Shown here piece after piece: positions 1 to 15,000 of a stretch of DNA of 64,000 nt; the first letter of the stretch is position 1; each line of letters begins with the position of its first letter. Origin of the DNA: Toxotes chatareus (Eukaryota; Chordata; Actinopteri; Toxotidae). Both the position numbers and the translations under genes were made by a program. The notes under the pieces are model-generated. The model made no database searches. It saw nothing but the letters and a program-made list of their open reading frames with translations, and was not told where the DNA came from. The DNA is taken from assembly GCA_016801885.1 (NCBI GenBank), contig CM028899.1, positions 19,855,501-19,919,500 of the forward strand. The letters are read 5' to 3'.

Positions 1-3000
1 ATGGGCCAAAAAGTCATACTTTTAGTATGACCTCAAAATGTCATAAAAAACGTCATAGTATAGTATGGCATCAAATGGGCAAAAAAAAGTCATACTTTAG
101 TATGACCTCAAAATGTCATAAAAAAACGTCTATAGTATAGTATGGCATCAAAATAAATAAAAAAAAGTCATACTTTAGTATGACCTCAAAATGTCATAAA
201 AAAACGTCATATAGTATAGTATGGCATCAAAATGGGCCAAAAAAGTCATACTTTAGTATGACCTCAAAATGTCATAAAAAAACGTCATAGTATAGTATGG
301 CATCAAATGGGCCAAAAAAAGTCATACTTTTAGTATGACCTCAAAATGTCATAAAAACGTCATAGTATAGTATGGCATCAAAATCGCCAAAAAAGTCATA
401 CTTTAGTATGACCTCAAAATGTCAGCAAAAAACGTCATAGTATAGTATGGCATCAAAATGGGCCAAAAAAGTCATACTTTAGTATGACCTCAAAATGTCA
501 TGTGCCAAAAAACGTCATAGTATAGTATGGCATCAAAATGGGCCAAAAAAGTCATACTTTAGTATGACCTCAAAATGTCATAAAAACGCGTCATAGTATA
601 GTATGGCATCAAAATGGGCCAAAAAAGTCATACTTTTAGTATGACCTCAAAATGTCATAAAAAACGTCATAGTATAGTATGGCATCAAAATGGGCCAAAA
701 AAGTCATACTTTAGTATGACCTCAAATGTCATAAAAACGCTATAGTAAATGGCATCAAAATGGGCCAAAAAAGTCATACTTTTAGTATGACCTCAAATGG
801 CATATAAAATGGCATCAAATGGGCAAAAAGTCATACTTTAGTATGACCTCAAAATGTCATAAAAAACGTCATAGTATAGTATGGCATCAAAATGGGCCAA
901 AAAAGTCATACTTTAGTATGACCTCAAAATGTCATAAAAAACGTCATAGTATAGTATGGCATCAAAATGGGCAAAAAAGTCATACTTTAGTATGACCTCA
1001 AAATGTCATAAAAACGTCATAGTATAGTATGGCATCAAAATGGGCCAAAAAAGTCATACTTTAGTATGACCTCAAAATGTCATAAAAAACGTCATAGTAT
1101 AGTATGGCATCAAAATGGGCCAAAAAAGTCATACTTTAGTATGACCTCAAAATGTCATAAAAAACGTCATAGTATAGTATGGCATCAAAATGGCAGTCAT
1201 ACTTTTAGTAAAATATGGCTAAAAAAAGTCATACTTTTAGTATGACCTCAAAATGTCATAAAAAACGTCATAGTATAGTATGGCATCAAAATGGGCCAAA
1301 AAAGTCATACTTTAGTATGACCTCAAAATGTCATAAAAACGCATCATAGTATAGTATGGCATCAAAATGGGCCAAAAAAGTCATACTTTAGTATGACCTC
1401 AAAATGTGCCATAAAAAACGTCATAGTATAGTATGGCATCAAAATGTCATAAAAAAAGTCATACTTTAGTATGACCTCAAAATGCAAAAAACGTCATAGT
1501 ATAGTATGGCATCAAAATGGCAAAAAAAGTCATACTTTAATGACCTCAAAATGTCAAAAAAACGTCATAGTATAGTATGGCATCAAAATGGGCCAAAAAA
1601 AGTCATACTTTAGTATGACCTCAAAATGTCATAAAAAACGTCATAGTATAGTATGGCATCAAAATCGGCCAAAAAAATTCATACTTTAGTATGACCTCAA
1701 AATGTCATAAAAAACGTCATAGTATAGTATGGCATCAAAATGGGCCAAAAAAAGTCATACTTTTAGTATGACCTCAAAATGTCATAAAAAACGTCATAGT
1801 ATAGTATGGCATCAAAATGGGCCAAAAAAGTCATACTTTAGTATGACCTCAAAATGTCATAAAAAACGTCATAGTATAGTATGGCATCAAAATCGGCCAA
1901 AAAAAGTCATACTTTAGTATGACCTCAAAATGTGCAAAAAAACGTCATAGTATAGTATGGCATCAAAATGGGCCAAAAAAAAGTCATACTTTTAGTATGA
2001 CCTCAAAATGTGCCAAAAAACGCTCATAGTATAGTATGGCATCAAAATGGGCCAAAAAAGTCATACTTTAGTATGACCTCAAAATGTCATAGTATGAAAA
2101 AACGTCATAGTATAGTATGGCATCAAAATGGGCCAAAAAAAAGTCATACTTTAGTATGACCTCAAAATGTCATAAAAACGTCATAGTATAGTATGGCATC
2201 AAAATGGGCCAAAAAAGTCATACTTTAGTATGACCTCAAATGTGCCAAAAACGTCATAGTATAGTATGGCATCAAAATGGCCAAAAAAAGTCATACTTTT
2301 AGTATGACCTCAAAATGTCATAAAAAACGTCATAGTATAGTATGGCATCAAAATGGGCCAAAAAAAGTCATACTTTAGTATGACCTCAAAATGTCATAAA
2401 AACGTCATAGTATAGTATGGCATCAAAATGGGCCAAAAAAGTCATACTTTAGTATGACCTCAAAATGTCATAAAAACGTCATAGTATAGTATGGCATCAA
2501 AATGGGCCAAAAAAAAGTCATACTTTAGTATGACCTCAAAATGTCATAAAAACGTCATAGTATAGTATGGCATCAAAATGGGCCAAAAAAGTCATACTTT
2601 AGTATGACCTCAAAATGTCATAAAAACGCGTCATAGTATAGTATGGCATCAAATGGGCCAAAAAAGTCATACTTTAGTATGACCTCAAAATGTCATAAAA
2701 AACGTCATAGTATAGTATGGCATCAAATGGGCCAAAAAGTCATACTTTTAGTATGACCTCAAAATGTCATAAAAAACGTCATAGTATAGTATGGCATCAA
2801 ATGGGCCAAAAAAAGTCATACTTTAGTATGACCTCAAAATGTCATAAAAAACGTCATAGTATAGTATGGCATCAAAATACTATAGGGCCAAAAAAGTCAT
2901 AAAAAATACTTTAGTATGACCTCAAAATGTCATAAAAAACGTCATAGTATAGTATGGCATCAAAATGGGCCAAAAAAAGTCATACTTTAGTATGACCTCA

Positions 3001-6000
3001 AAATGTCATAAAAAACGTCATAGTATAGTATGGCATCAAAATGGGCCAAAAAAAGTCATACTTTAGTATGACCTCAAAATGTCATAAAAAACGTCATAGT
3101 ATAGTATAGTATGGCATCAAAATGGGCCAAAAAAAGTCATACTTTAGTATGACCTCAAAATGTCATAAAAAAACGTCATAGTATAGTATGGCATCAAAAT
3201 GGGCCAAAAAAAGTCATACTTTAGTATGACCTCAAAATGTCATAAAAAACGTCATAGTATAGTATGGCATCAAAATGGGCCAAAAAAGTCATACTTTAGT
3301 ATGACCTCAAAATGTCATAAAAAACGTCATAGTATAGTATGGCATCATAATCGGCAAAAAAAAGTCATACTTTAGTATGACCTCAAAATGTCATAAAAAA
3401 CGTCATAGTATTGTATGGCGTCAAAGTCGGCCAAAAAAAGTCATACTTTAGTATGACCTCAAAATGTCATAAAAAACGTCATAGTATAGTATGGCATCAA
3501 AATGGGCCAAAAAGTCATACTTTAGTATGACCTCAAAATGTCATAAAAAACGCGTATAGTATAGTATAGTATGGCATCAAAATGGGCCAAAAAAAGTCAT
3601 ACTTTAGTATGACCTCAAAATGTCATAAAAAACGTCATAGTATAGTATGGCATCAAAATGGGCCAAAAAAAGTCATACTTTAGTATGACCTCAAAATGTC
3701 ATAATAAACGTCATAGTATAGTATGGCATCAAAATGGGCCAAAAAAGTCATACTTTAGTATGACCTCAAAATGTCATAAAAAACGTCATAGTATAGTATG
3801 GCATCAAAATGGGCCAAAAAAGTCATACTTTAGTATGACCTCAAAATGTCATAAAAAACGTCATAGTATAGTATGGCATCAAAATCGGCCAAAAAAAGTC
3901 ATACTTTAGTATGACCTCAAAATGTCATAAAAACGTCATAGTATAGTATGGCATCAAATGGGCCAAAAAAAGTCATACTTTAGTATGACCTCAAAATGTG
4001 CCAAAAAAACGTCATAGTATAGTATGGCATCAAATGGGCCAAAAAAGTCATACTTTAGTATGACCTCAAAATGTGCAAAAAAAATGTCAGTATGGCATCA
4101 AAAAAAAAGTCATAGTATAGTATGGCATCAAAATGGGCCAAAAAAGTCATACTTTAGTATGACCTCAAAAATGTCATAAAAAACGTCATAGTATAGTATG
4201 GCATCAAAATGGGCCAAAAAAGTCATACTTTAGTATGACCTCAAATGTCATAAAAAAAACGTCATAGTATAGTATGGCATCAAAATGGGCCAAAAAAAAG
4301 TCATACTTTAGTATGACCTCAAAATGTCAAAAAAAACGTCATAGTATAGTATGGCATCAAATCGGCCAAAAAAGTCATACTTTAGTATGACCTCAAAATG
4401 TCATAAAAAACGTCATAGTATAGTATGGCATCAAAATGGGCCAAAAAAGTCATACTTTAGTATGACCTCAAAATGTCATAAAAAACGTCATAGTATAGTA
4501 TGGCATCAAATGGGCCAAAAAGTCATACTTTAGTATGACCTCAAAATGTCATAAAAAACGTCATAGTATAGTATGGCATCAAAATGGGCCAAAAAAGTCA
4601 TACTTTAGTATGACCTCAAAATGTCAAAAAAACGTCATAGTATAGTATGGCATCAAAATGGGCCAAAAAAGTCATACTTTAGTATGACCTCAAAATGTCA
4701 TAAAAAAAACGTCATAGTATAGTATGGCATCAAAATGGGCCAAAAAAGTCATACTTTAGTATGACCTCAAAATGTCATAAAAAACGTCATAGTATAGTAT
4801 GGCATCAAAATGGGCCAAAAAAGTCATACTTTAGTATGACCTCAAAATGTCATAAAAAAACGTCATAGTATAGTATGGCATCAAAATGGGCCAAAAAAGT
4901 CATACTTTAGTATGACCTCAAAATGTCATAAAAAACGTCATAGTATAGTATGGCATCAAAATGGGCCAAAAAAGTCATACTTTAGTATGACCTCAAAATG
5001 TCAAAAAAAACGTCATAGTATAGTATGGCATCAAAATGGGCCAAAAAAGTCATACTTTAGTATGACCTCAAAATGTCATAAAAAAACGTCATAGTATAGT
5101 ATGGCATCAAAATGGGCCAAAAAAGTCATACTTTAGTATGACCTCAAAATGTCATAAAAAACGTCATAGTATAGTATGGCATCAAAATGGGCCAAAAAAA
5201 GTCATACTTTAGTATGACCTCAAAATGTCATAAAAAACGTCATAGTATAGTATGGCATCAAAATGGGCCAAAAAAAGTCATACTTTAGTATGACCTCAAA
5301 ATGTCATAAAAAAACGTCATAGTATAGTATGGCATCAAAATCGGCCAAAAAAAGTCATACTTTAGTATGACCTCAAAATGTCATAAAAAAAAAAACGTCA
5401 TAGTATAGTATGGCATCAAATGGGCCAAAAAAAGTCATACTTTAGTATGACCTCAAAAAGTGTTAAAAAAAACGTCATAGTATAGTATGGCATCAAAATG
5501 GGACAAAAAAAACTCATACTTTAGTATGACCTCAAAATGTCATCAAAAAAACGTCATAGTATAGTATGGCATCAAAATGGGCAAAAAAGTCATACTTTAG
5601 TATGACCTCAAAATGTCATAAAAAACGTCATAGTATAGTATGGCATCAAATGGGCCAAAAAAAGTCATACTTTAGTATGACCTCAAAATGTCATAAAAAA
5701 CGTCATAGTATAGTATGGCATCAAAATGGGCCAAAAAAAGTCATACTTTAGTATGACCTCAAAATGTCATAAAAACCGTCATAGCATAGTATGTCATCAA
5801 AATGGGCAAAAAAAAAAGTCATACTTTAGTATGACTTCAAAAAGTGGTAAAAAATGTCATAGTATAGTATGGCATCAAAATGGGCCTAAAAAAGTCATAC
5901 TTTAGTATGACCTCAAAAAGTCATAAAAAAACGTCATAGTATAGTATGGCATCAAAATGGGCCAAAAAGTCATACTTTAGTATGACCTCAAAATGTCATA

Positions 6001-9000
6001 AAAAAAACGTCATAGTATAGTATGGCATCAAATGGGCCAAAAAAGTCATACTTTAGTATGACCTCAAAATGTCATAAAAAACGTCATAGTATAGTATGGC
6101 ATCAAAATGGGCCAAAAAAGTCATACTTTAGTATGACCTCAAAATGTCATAAAAAACGTCATAGTATAGTATGGCATCAAAATGGGCCAAAAAAGTCATA
6201 CTTTAGTATGACCTCAAAATGTCATAAAAAAACGTCATAGTATAGTATGGCATCAAAATGGGCCAAAAAAGTCATACTTTAGTATGACCTCAAAATGTCA
6301 TAAAAACGTCATAGTATAGTATGGCATCAAATGGGCCAAAAAAGTCATACTTTAGTATGACCTCAAAATGTGCCAAAAACGTCATAGTATAGTATGGCAT
6401 CAAAATGGGCCAAAAAAGTCATACTTTAGTATGACCTCAAAATGTCATAAAAAACGTCATAGTATAGTATGGCATCAAAATGGGCCAAAAAAGTCATACT
6501 TTAGTATGACCTCAAAATGTCATAAAAACGCATAGTATAGTATAGTATAGTATCATCAAAAAAATGTATGGCCAAAAAAGTCATACTTTAGTATGACCTC
6601 AAAATGTCATACTTTTAGTAAAAAACGTCATAGTATAGTATAGTATGGCATCAAAATGGGCCAAAAAAGTCATACTTTAGTATGACCTCAAAATGTCATA
6701 AAAAACGTCATAGTATAGTATGGCATCAAAATGGGCCAAAAAAGTCATACTTTAGTATGACCTCAAAATGTCATAAAAAACGTCATAGTATAGTATGGCA
6801 TCAAAATGGCCAAAAAAAGTCATACTTTAGTATGACCTCAAAATGTCATAAAAAAAACGTCATAGTATAGTATGGCATCAAAATGGGCCAAAAAAGTCAT
6901 ACTTTAGTATGACCTCAAAATGTCATAAAAACGCGTCATAGTATAGTATGGCATCAAAATGGGCCAAAAAAGTCATACTTTAGTATGACCTCAAAATGTC
7001 ATAAAAAACGCGTCATAGTATAGTATGGCATCAAAATCGGCAAAAAAAAGTCATACTTTAGTATGACCTCAAAATGTCATAAAAACGTCATAGTATAGTA
7101 TGGCATCAAAATGGGCCAAAAAAGTCATACTTTAGTATGACCTCAAAATGTCATAAAAACGTCATAGTATAGTATGGCATCAAAATGGGCCAAAATGTCA
7201 TAAAAAACGTCATAGTATATGGCATCAAATCGGGCCAAAAAAAGTCATACTTTAGTATGACCTCAAAATGTCATAAAAACGTCATAGTATAGTATGGCAT
7301 CAAAATGGGCCAAAAAAGTCATACTTTAGTATGACCTCAAAATGTCATAAAAAACGTCATAGTATAGTATGGCATCAAATGGCAAAAAAGTCATACTTTA
7401 GTATGAAAAAGTCATACTTTAGTATGACCTCAAAATGTCAAAATCATACTTTAAAAATGTCATAGTATAGTATGGCATCAAAATGGGCCAAAAAAAGTCA
7501 TACTTTAGTATGACCTCAAAATGTCATAAAAAAACGTCATAGTATAGTATGGCATCAAATGGGCCAAAAAAAGTCATACTTTAGTATGACCTCAAAATGT
7601 CATAAAAAACGTCATAGTATAGTATGGCATCAAAATGGGCCAAAAAAGTCATACTTTAGTATGACCTCAAAATGTCATAAAAAACGCTCATAGTATAGTA
7701 TGGCATCAAAATGGGCCAAAAAAGTCATACTTTAGTATGACCTCAAAATGTCATAAAAAACGTCATAGTATAGTATGGCATCAAAATGGGCCAAAAAAGT
7801 CATACTTTAGTATGACCTCAAAATGTCATAAAAAACGTCATAGTATAGTATGGCATCAAAATGGGCCAAAAAAGTCATACTTTAGTATGACCTCAAAATG
7901 TCATAAAAAAAACGTCATAGTATAGTATGGCATCAAAATGGGCCAAAAAAGTCATACTTTAGTATGACCTCAAAATGTCATAAAAAACGTCATAGTATAG
8001 TATGGCATCAAAATGGGCCAAAAAAGTCATACTTTAGTATGACCTCAAAATGTCATAAAAAACGTCATAGTATAGTATGGCATCAAAATGGGCAAAAAAA
8101 GTCATACTTTAGTATGACCTCAAAATGTCATAAAAAACGTCATAGTATAGTATGGCATCAAAATGGGCCAAAAAAGTCATACTTTAGTATGACCAAAAAA
8201 TGTCAAAAAACGTCATAGTATAGTATGGCATCAAAATGGGCCAAAAAAGTCATACTTTAGTATGACCTCAAAATGTCATAAAAACGTCATAGTATAGTAT
8301 GGCATCAAAATGGGCCAAAAAAGTCATACTTTAGTATGACCTCAAAATGTCATAAAAAACGTCATAGTATAGTATGGCATCAAAATGGGCCAAAAAAGTC
8401 ATACTTTAGTATGACCTCAAAATGTCATAAAAAAACGTCATAGTATAGTATGGCATCAAAATGGGCCAAAAAAGTCATACTTTAGTATGACCTCAAAATG
8501 TCATAAAAAACGTCATAGTATAGTATGGCATCAAAATGGGCCAAAAAAGTCATACTTTAGTATGACCTCAAAATGTCATAAAAAAAACGTCATAGTATAG
8601 TATGGCATCAAAATGGGCCAAAAAAGTCATACTTTAGTATGACCTCAAAATGTCATAAAAAAGCGTCATAGTATAGTATGGCATCAAAATGGGCCAAAAA
8701 AGTCATACTTAGTATGACCTCAAAATGTCATAAAAAACGTCATAGTATAGTATGGCATCAAAATGGCCAAAAAAAGTCATACTTTAGTATGACCTCAAAA
8801 AATGTCATAAAAAACATCATAGTATAGTATGGCATCAAAATGGGCCAAAAAAAAGTCATACTTTAGTATGACCTCAAAATGTCATAAAAAAACGTCATAG
8901 TATAGTATGGCATCAAAATGGGCCAAAAAAAGTCATACTTTAGTATGACCTCAAAATGTCATAAAAAACGTCATAGTATAGTATGGCATCAAAATGGGCC

Positions 9001-12000
9001 AAAAAAAGTCATACTTTAGTATGACCTCAAAATGTCATAAAAAACGTCATAGTATAGTATGGCATCAAAATGGGCCAAAAAAAGTCATACTTTAGTATGA
9101 CCTCAAAATGTCATAAAAAAAAAAGCGTCATAGTATAGTATGGCATCAAAATGGGCCAAAAAAGTCATACTTTAGTATGACCTCAAAATGTCATAAAAAC
9201 GTCATAGTATAGTATGGCATCAAAATGGGCCAAAAAGTCATAATTTAGTATGACCTCAAAATGTCATAAAAAAAGTCATAGTATAGAATGGCATCAAAAT
9301 GGGCCAAAAAAAAAGTCATACTTTAGTATGACCTCAAAATGTAAAAAAAAACATCATAGTATAGTATGGCAACAGAATCGGCCAAAAAAGTCATACTTTA
9401 GTATGACCTCAAAATGTCATAAAAAAACGTCATAGTATAGTATGGCATCAAAATGGGCCAAAAAAAGTCATACTTTAGTATGACCTCAAAATGTCATAAA
9501 AAACGTCATAGTATAGTATGGCATCAAAATCGGCCAAAAAAAGTCATACTTTAGTATGACCTCAAAATGTCATAAAAACGCGTCATAGTATAGTATGGCA
9601 TCAAAATTGGCCAAAAGTCATACTTTAGTATGACCTCAAAATGTCATCAAAAAAAACGTCATAGTATAGTATGGCATCAAAATGGGCCAAAAAAAGTCAT
9701 ACTTTAGTATGACCTCAAAATGTCATAAAAAAACGTCATAGTATAGCATGGCATCAAAATGGGCCAAAAAAAGTCATACTTTAGTATGACCTCAAAATGT
9801 CATAAAAAACGTCATAGTATAGCATGGCATCAAAATGGGCCAAAAAAAGTCATACTTTAGTATGACCTCAAAATGTCATAAAAAACGTCATAGTATAGTA
9901 TGGCATCAAAATGGGCCAAAAAAAGTCATACTTTAGTATGACCTCAAAATGTCATAAAAAACGTCATAGTATAGTATGGCATCAAATGTCATAAAAAAAA
10001 AAGTCATACTTTAGTATGACCTCAAAATGTCATAAAAAACGTCATAGTATAGTATGGCATCAAAATCGGCAAAAAAAAGTCATACTTTAGTATGACCTCA
10101 AAATGTCATAAAAAACGTCATAGTATAGTATGGCATCAAAATGGGCCAAAAAAAAGTCATACTTTAGTATGACCTCAAAATGTCATAAAAAACGTCATAG
10201 TATAGTATGGCATCAAAATGGGCCAAAAAAAGTCATACTTTAGTATGACCTCAAAATGTCATAAAAAACGTCATAGTATAGCATGGCATCAAAATGGGCC
10301 AAAAAAAGTCATACTTTAGTATGACCTCAAAATGTCATAAAAAACGTCATAGTATAGTATGGCATCAAAATGGGCCAAAAAAAGTCATACTTTAGTATGA
10401 CCTCAAAATGTCATAAAAAAACATCATAGTATAGTATGGCATCAAAATGGGCCAAAAAAAGTCATACTTTAGTATGTCCTCAAAATGTCATAAAAAACGT
10501 CATAGTATAGTATGGCATCAAAATGGGCCAAAAAAGTCATACTTTAGTATGACCTCAAAATGTCATAAAAAACGTCATAGTATAGTATGGCATCAAAATG
10601 GGCCAAAAAAAGTCATACTTTAGTATGACCTCAAAATCATCAAAAAAATCATCATAGTATAGTATGGCATCAAAATCGGCCAAAAAAAAGTCATACTTTA
10701 GTATGACCTCAAAATGTCATAAAAAACATCATAGTATAGTATGGCATCAAAATGGGCCAAAAAAGTCATACTTTAGTATGACCTCAAAATCATCAAAAAA
10801 AAAGTCATCATAGTATAGTATGGCATCAAATGGGCCAAAAAAAGTCATACTTTAGTATGACCTCAAAATGTCATAAAAAACGTCATAGTATAGTATGGCA
10901 TCAAAATGGGCCAAAAAAGTCATACTTTAGTATGACCTCAAAATGTCATAAAAAACGTCATAGTATAGTATGGCATCAAAATGGGCCAAAAAAGTCATAC
11001 TTTAGTATGACCTCAAAATGTCATAAAAAACGTCATAGTATAGTATGGCATCAAAATGGGCCAAAAAAGTCATACTTTAGTATGACCTCAAAATGTCATA
11101 AAAAACGTCATAGTATAGTATGGCATCAAAATGGCCAAAAAAGTCATACTTTAGTATGACCTCAAAATGTCATAAAAACGTCATAGTATAGTATGGCATC
11201 AAAATGGGCCAAAAAAGTCATACTTTAGTATGACCTCAAAAAATGCATAAAAAACGTCATAGTATAGTATGGCATCAAAATGGGCCAAAAAAGTCATACT
11301 TTAGTATGACCTCAAAATGTGCCAAAAAACGTCATAGTATAGTATGGCATCATAATCGGCCAAAAAAAGTCATACTTTAGTATGACCTCAAAATGTCATA
11401 AAAAACGTCATAGTATAGTATGGCATCAAAATGGGCCAAAAAAAGTCATACTTTAGTTTGACCTCAAAATGTCATAAAAAACGTCATAGTATAGCATGGC
11501 ATCAAAATGGGCCAAAAAAAGTCATACTTTAGTTTGACCTCAAAATGTCATAAAAAACGTCATAGTATAGCATGGCATCAAAATCGGCCAAAAAAAGTCA
11601 TACTTTAGTATGACCTCAAAATGTCATAAAAAACGTCATAGTATAGTATGGCATCAAAATGGGCCAAAAAAAGTCATATTCTAGTATGACCTCAAAATGT
11701 CATAAAAAACGTCATAGTATAGTATGGCATCAAAATGGGCCAAAAAAAGTCATACTTTAGTATGACCTCAAAATGTCATAAAAAACGTCATAGTATAGTA
11801 TGGCATCAAAATGGGCCAAAAAAGTCATACTTTAGTATGACCTCAAAAATGTCATAAAAAACGTCATAGTATAGCATGGCATCAAAATGGGCCAAAAAAA
11901 GTCATACTTTAGTATGACCTCAAAATGTCATAAAAAACATCATAGTATAGTATGGCATCAAAATGGGCCAAAAAAAGTCATACTTTAGTATGTCCTCAAA

Positions 12001-15000
12001 ATGTCATAAAAAACGTCATAGTATAGTATGGCATCAAAATGGGCCAAAAAAAGTCATACTTTAGTATGACCTCAAAATGTGCCAAAAAACGTCATAGTAT
12101 AGTATGGCATCAAAATGGGCCAAAAAAAGTCATACTTTAGTATGATCTCAAAATGTCATAAAAAATGTCATAGTATAGCATGGCATCAAAATGGGCCAAA
12201 AAAAGTCATACTTTAGTTTGACCTCAGAATGTCATAAAAAAAAATCATAGTATAGCATGGCATCAAAATCGGCCAAAAAAAGTCATACTTTAGTATGACC
12301 TCAAAATGTCATAAAAAACGTCATAGTATAGTATGGCATCAAAATGGGCCAAAAAAAGTCATACTTTAGTATGACCTCAAAATGTAATAAAAAACGTCAT
12401 AGTATATGGCATCAAAATGGGCCAAAAAAGTCATACTTTAGTATGACCTCAAAATGTCATAAAAAAGCGTCATAGTATAGTATGGCATCAAAATGGGCCA
12501 AAAAAGTCATACTTTAGTATGACCTCAAAATGTCATAAAAAACGTCATAGTATAGCATGGCATCAAAATGGGCCAAAAAAGTCATACTTTAGTATGACCT
12601 CAAAATGTCATAAAAAAAACGTCATAGTATAGTATGGCATCAAAATGGGCCAAAAAAGTCATACTTTAGTATGACCTCAAAATGTCATAAAAAACGTCAT
12701 AGTATAGTATGGCATCAAAATGGGCCAAAAAAGTCATACTTTAGTATGACCTCAAAATGTCATAAAAAACGTCATAGTATAGTATGGCATCAAAATGGGC
12801 CAAAAAAGTCATACTTAGTATGACCTCAAAATGTCATAAAAAACGTCATAGTATAGTATGGCATCAAAATGGGCCAAAAAAGTCATACTTTAGTATGACC
12901 TCAAAATGTCATAAAAAAGCGTCATAGTATAGTATGGCATCAAAATGGGCCAAAAAAGTCATACTTTAGTATGACCTCAAAATGTCATAAAAACGTCATA
13001 GTATAGTATGGCATCAAAATGGGCCAAAAAAGTCATACTTTAGTATGACCTCAAAATGTCATAAAAAAACGTCATAGTATAGTATGGCATCAAAATGGGT
13101 CCAAAAAAGTCATACTTTAGTATGACCTCAAAATGTCATAAAAAACGTCATAGTATAGTATGGCATCAAAATCGGGCCAAAAAAGTCATACTTTAGTATG
13201 ACCTCAAAATGTCATAAAAAACGTCATAGTATAGCATGGCATCAAAATGGGCCAAAAAAAGTCATACTTTAGTATGACCTCAAAATGTCATAAAAAACAT
13301 CATAGTATAGTATGGCATCAAAATGGGCCAAAAAAAGTCATACTTTAGTATGACCTCAAAAAATGTCATAAAAAAAGCGTCATAGTATAGTATGGCATCA
13401 AAATGGGCCAAAAAAGTCATACTTTAGTATGACCTCAAAATGTCATAAAAAACGTCATAGTATAGTATGGCATCAAAATGGGCCAAAAAAAGTCATACTT
13501 TAGTATGACCTCTTAATGTCATAAAAAAAAGTCATAGTATAGCATGGCATCAAAATCGGCCAAAAAAAGTCATACTTTAGTATGACCTCAAAATGTCATT
13601 AAAAAACGTCATAGTATAGTATGGCATCAAAATGGGCCAAAAAAGTCATACTTTAGTATGACCTCAAAATGTCATAAAAAACGTCATAGTATAGTATGGC
13701 ATCAAAATGGGCCAAAAAAAGTCATACTTTAGTATGACCTCAAAATGTCATAAAAAACGTCATAGTATAGCATGGCATCAAAATGGGCCAAAAAAAGTCA
13801 TACTTTAGTATGACCTCAAAATGTCATAAAAAAACGTCATAGTATAGCATGGCATCAAAATGGGCCAAAAAAAGTCATACTTTAGTATGACCTCAAAATG
13901 TCATATGTCATACAAAACGCGTCATAGTATAGTATGGCATCAAAATGGGCCAAAAAAGTCATACTTTAGTATGACCTCAAAATGTCATAAAAAGCGTCAT
14001 AGTATAGTATGGCATCAAAATGGGCCAAAAAGTCATACTTTAGTATGACCTCAAAATGTCATAAAAAACGCGTCATAGTATAGTATGGCATCAAAATGGG
14101 CCAAAAAAAGTCATACTTTAGTATGACCTCAAAATGTCATAAAAAACGTCATAGTATAGTATGGCATCAAAATGGGCCAAAAAAAGTCATACTTTAGTAT
14201 GACCTCAAAATGTCATAAAAAACGTCATAGTATAGTATGGCATCAAAATGGGCCAAAAAAGTCATACTTTAGTATGACCTCAAAATGTCATAAAAACGTC
14301 ATAGTATAGTATGGCATCAAAAAAAAGGCATACTTTAGTATGACCTCAAAAGTCATACATTTAGTATGACCTCAAAATGTCATAAAAAACGTCATAGTAT
14401 AGTATGGCATCAAAATGGGCCAAAAAAAGTCATACTTTAGTATGACCTAAAAATGGGCCAAAAAACGTCATAGTATAGCATGGCATAAAAATGGGCCAAA
14501 AAAAGTCATACTTTAGTTTGACCTCAAAATGTCATAAAAAACGTCATAGTATAGCATGGCATCAAAATGGGCCAAAAAAAGTCATACTTTAGTTTGACCT
14601 CTTAATGTCATAAAAAAAAGTCATAGTATAGCATGGCATCAAAATCGGCCAAAAAAAAGTCATACTTTAGTATGACCTCAAAATGTCATAAAAAACGTCA
14701 TAGTATAGTATGGCATCAAAATGGGCCAAAAAAAGTCATACTTTAGTATGACCTCAAAATGTGCCAAGAAACGTCATAGTATAGCATGGCATCAAAATGG
14801 GCCAAAAAAAGTCATACTTTAGTATGACCTCATTATGTCATAAAAAACGTCATAGTATAGTATGGCATCAAAATGGGCCAAAAAAAGTCACACTTTAGTA
14901 TGACCTCAAAATGTCATAATAAACGTCATAGTATAGTATGGCATCAAAATGGGCCAAAAAAAGTCATACTTTAGTATGACCTCAAAATGTGCCAAAAAAC

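Noticed and set aside
1729..14048. Many open frames of 60-109 codons with MTSKCHKKRHSIVWHQ-type repeats
   Set aside because: They are the satellite unit read in frame. The 25-residue period equals 75 bp, and frames end wherever an A-run changes length. There is no promoter, start context or domain.
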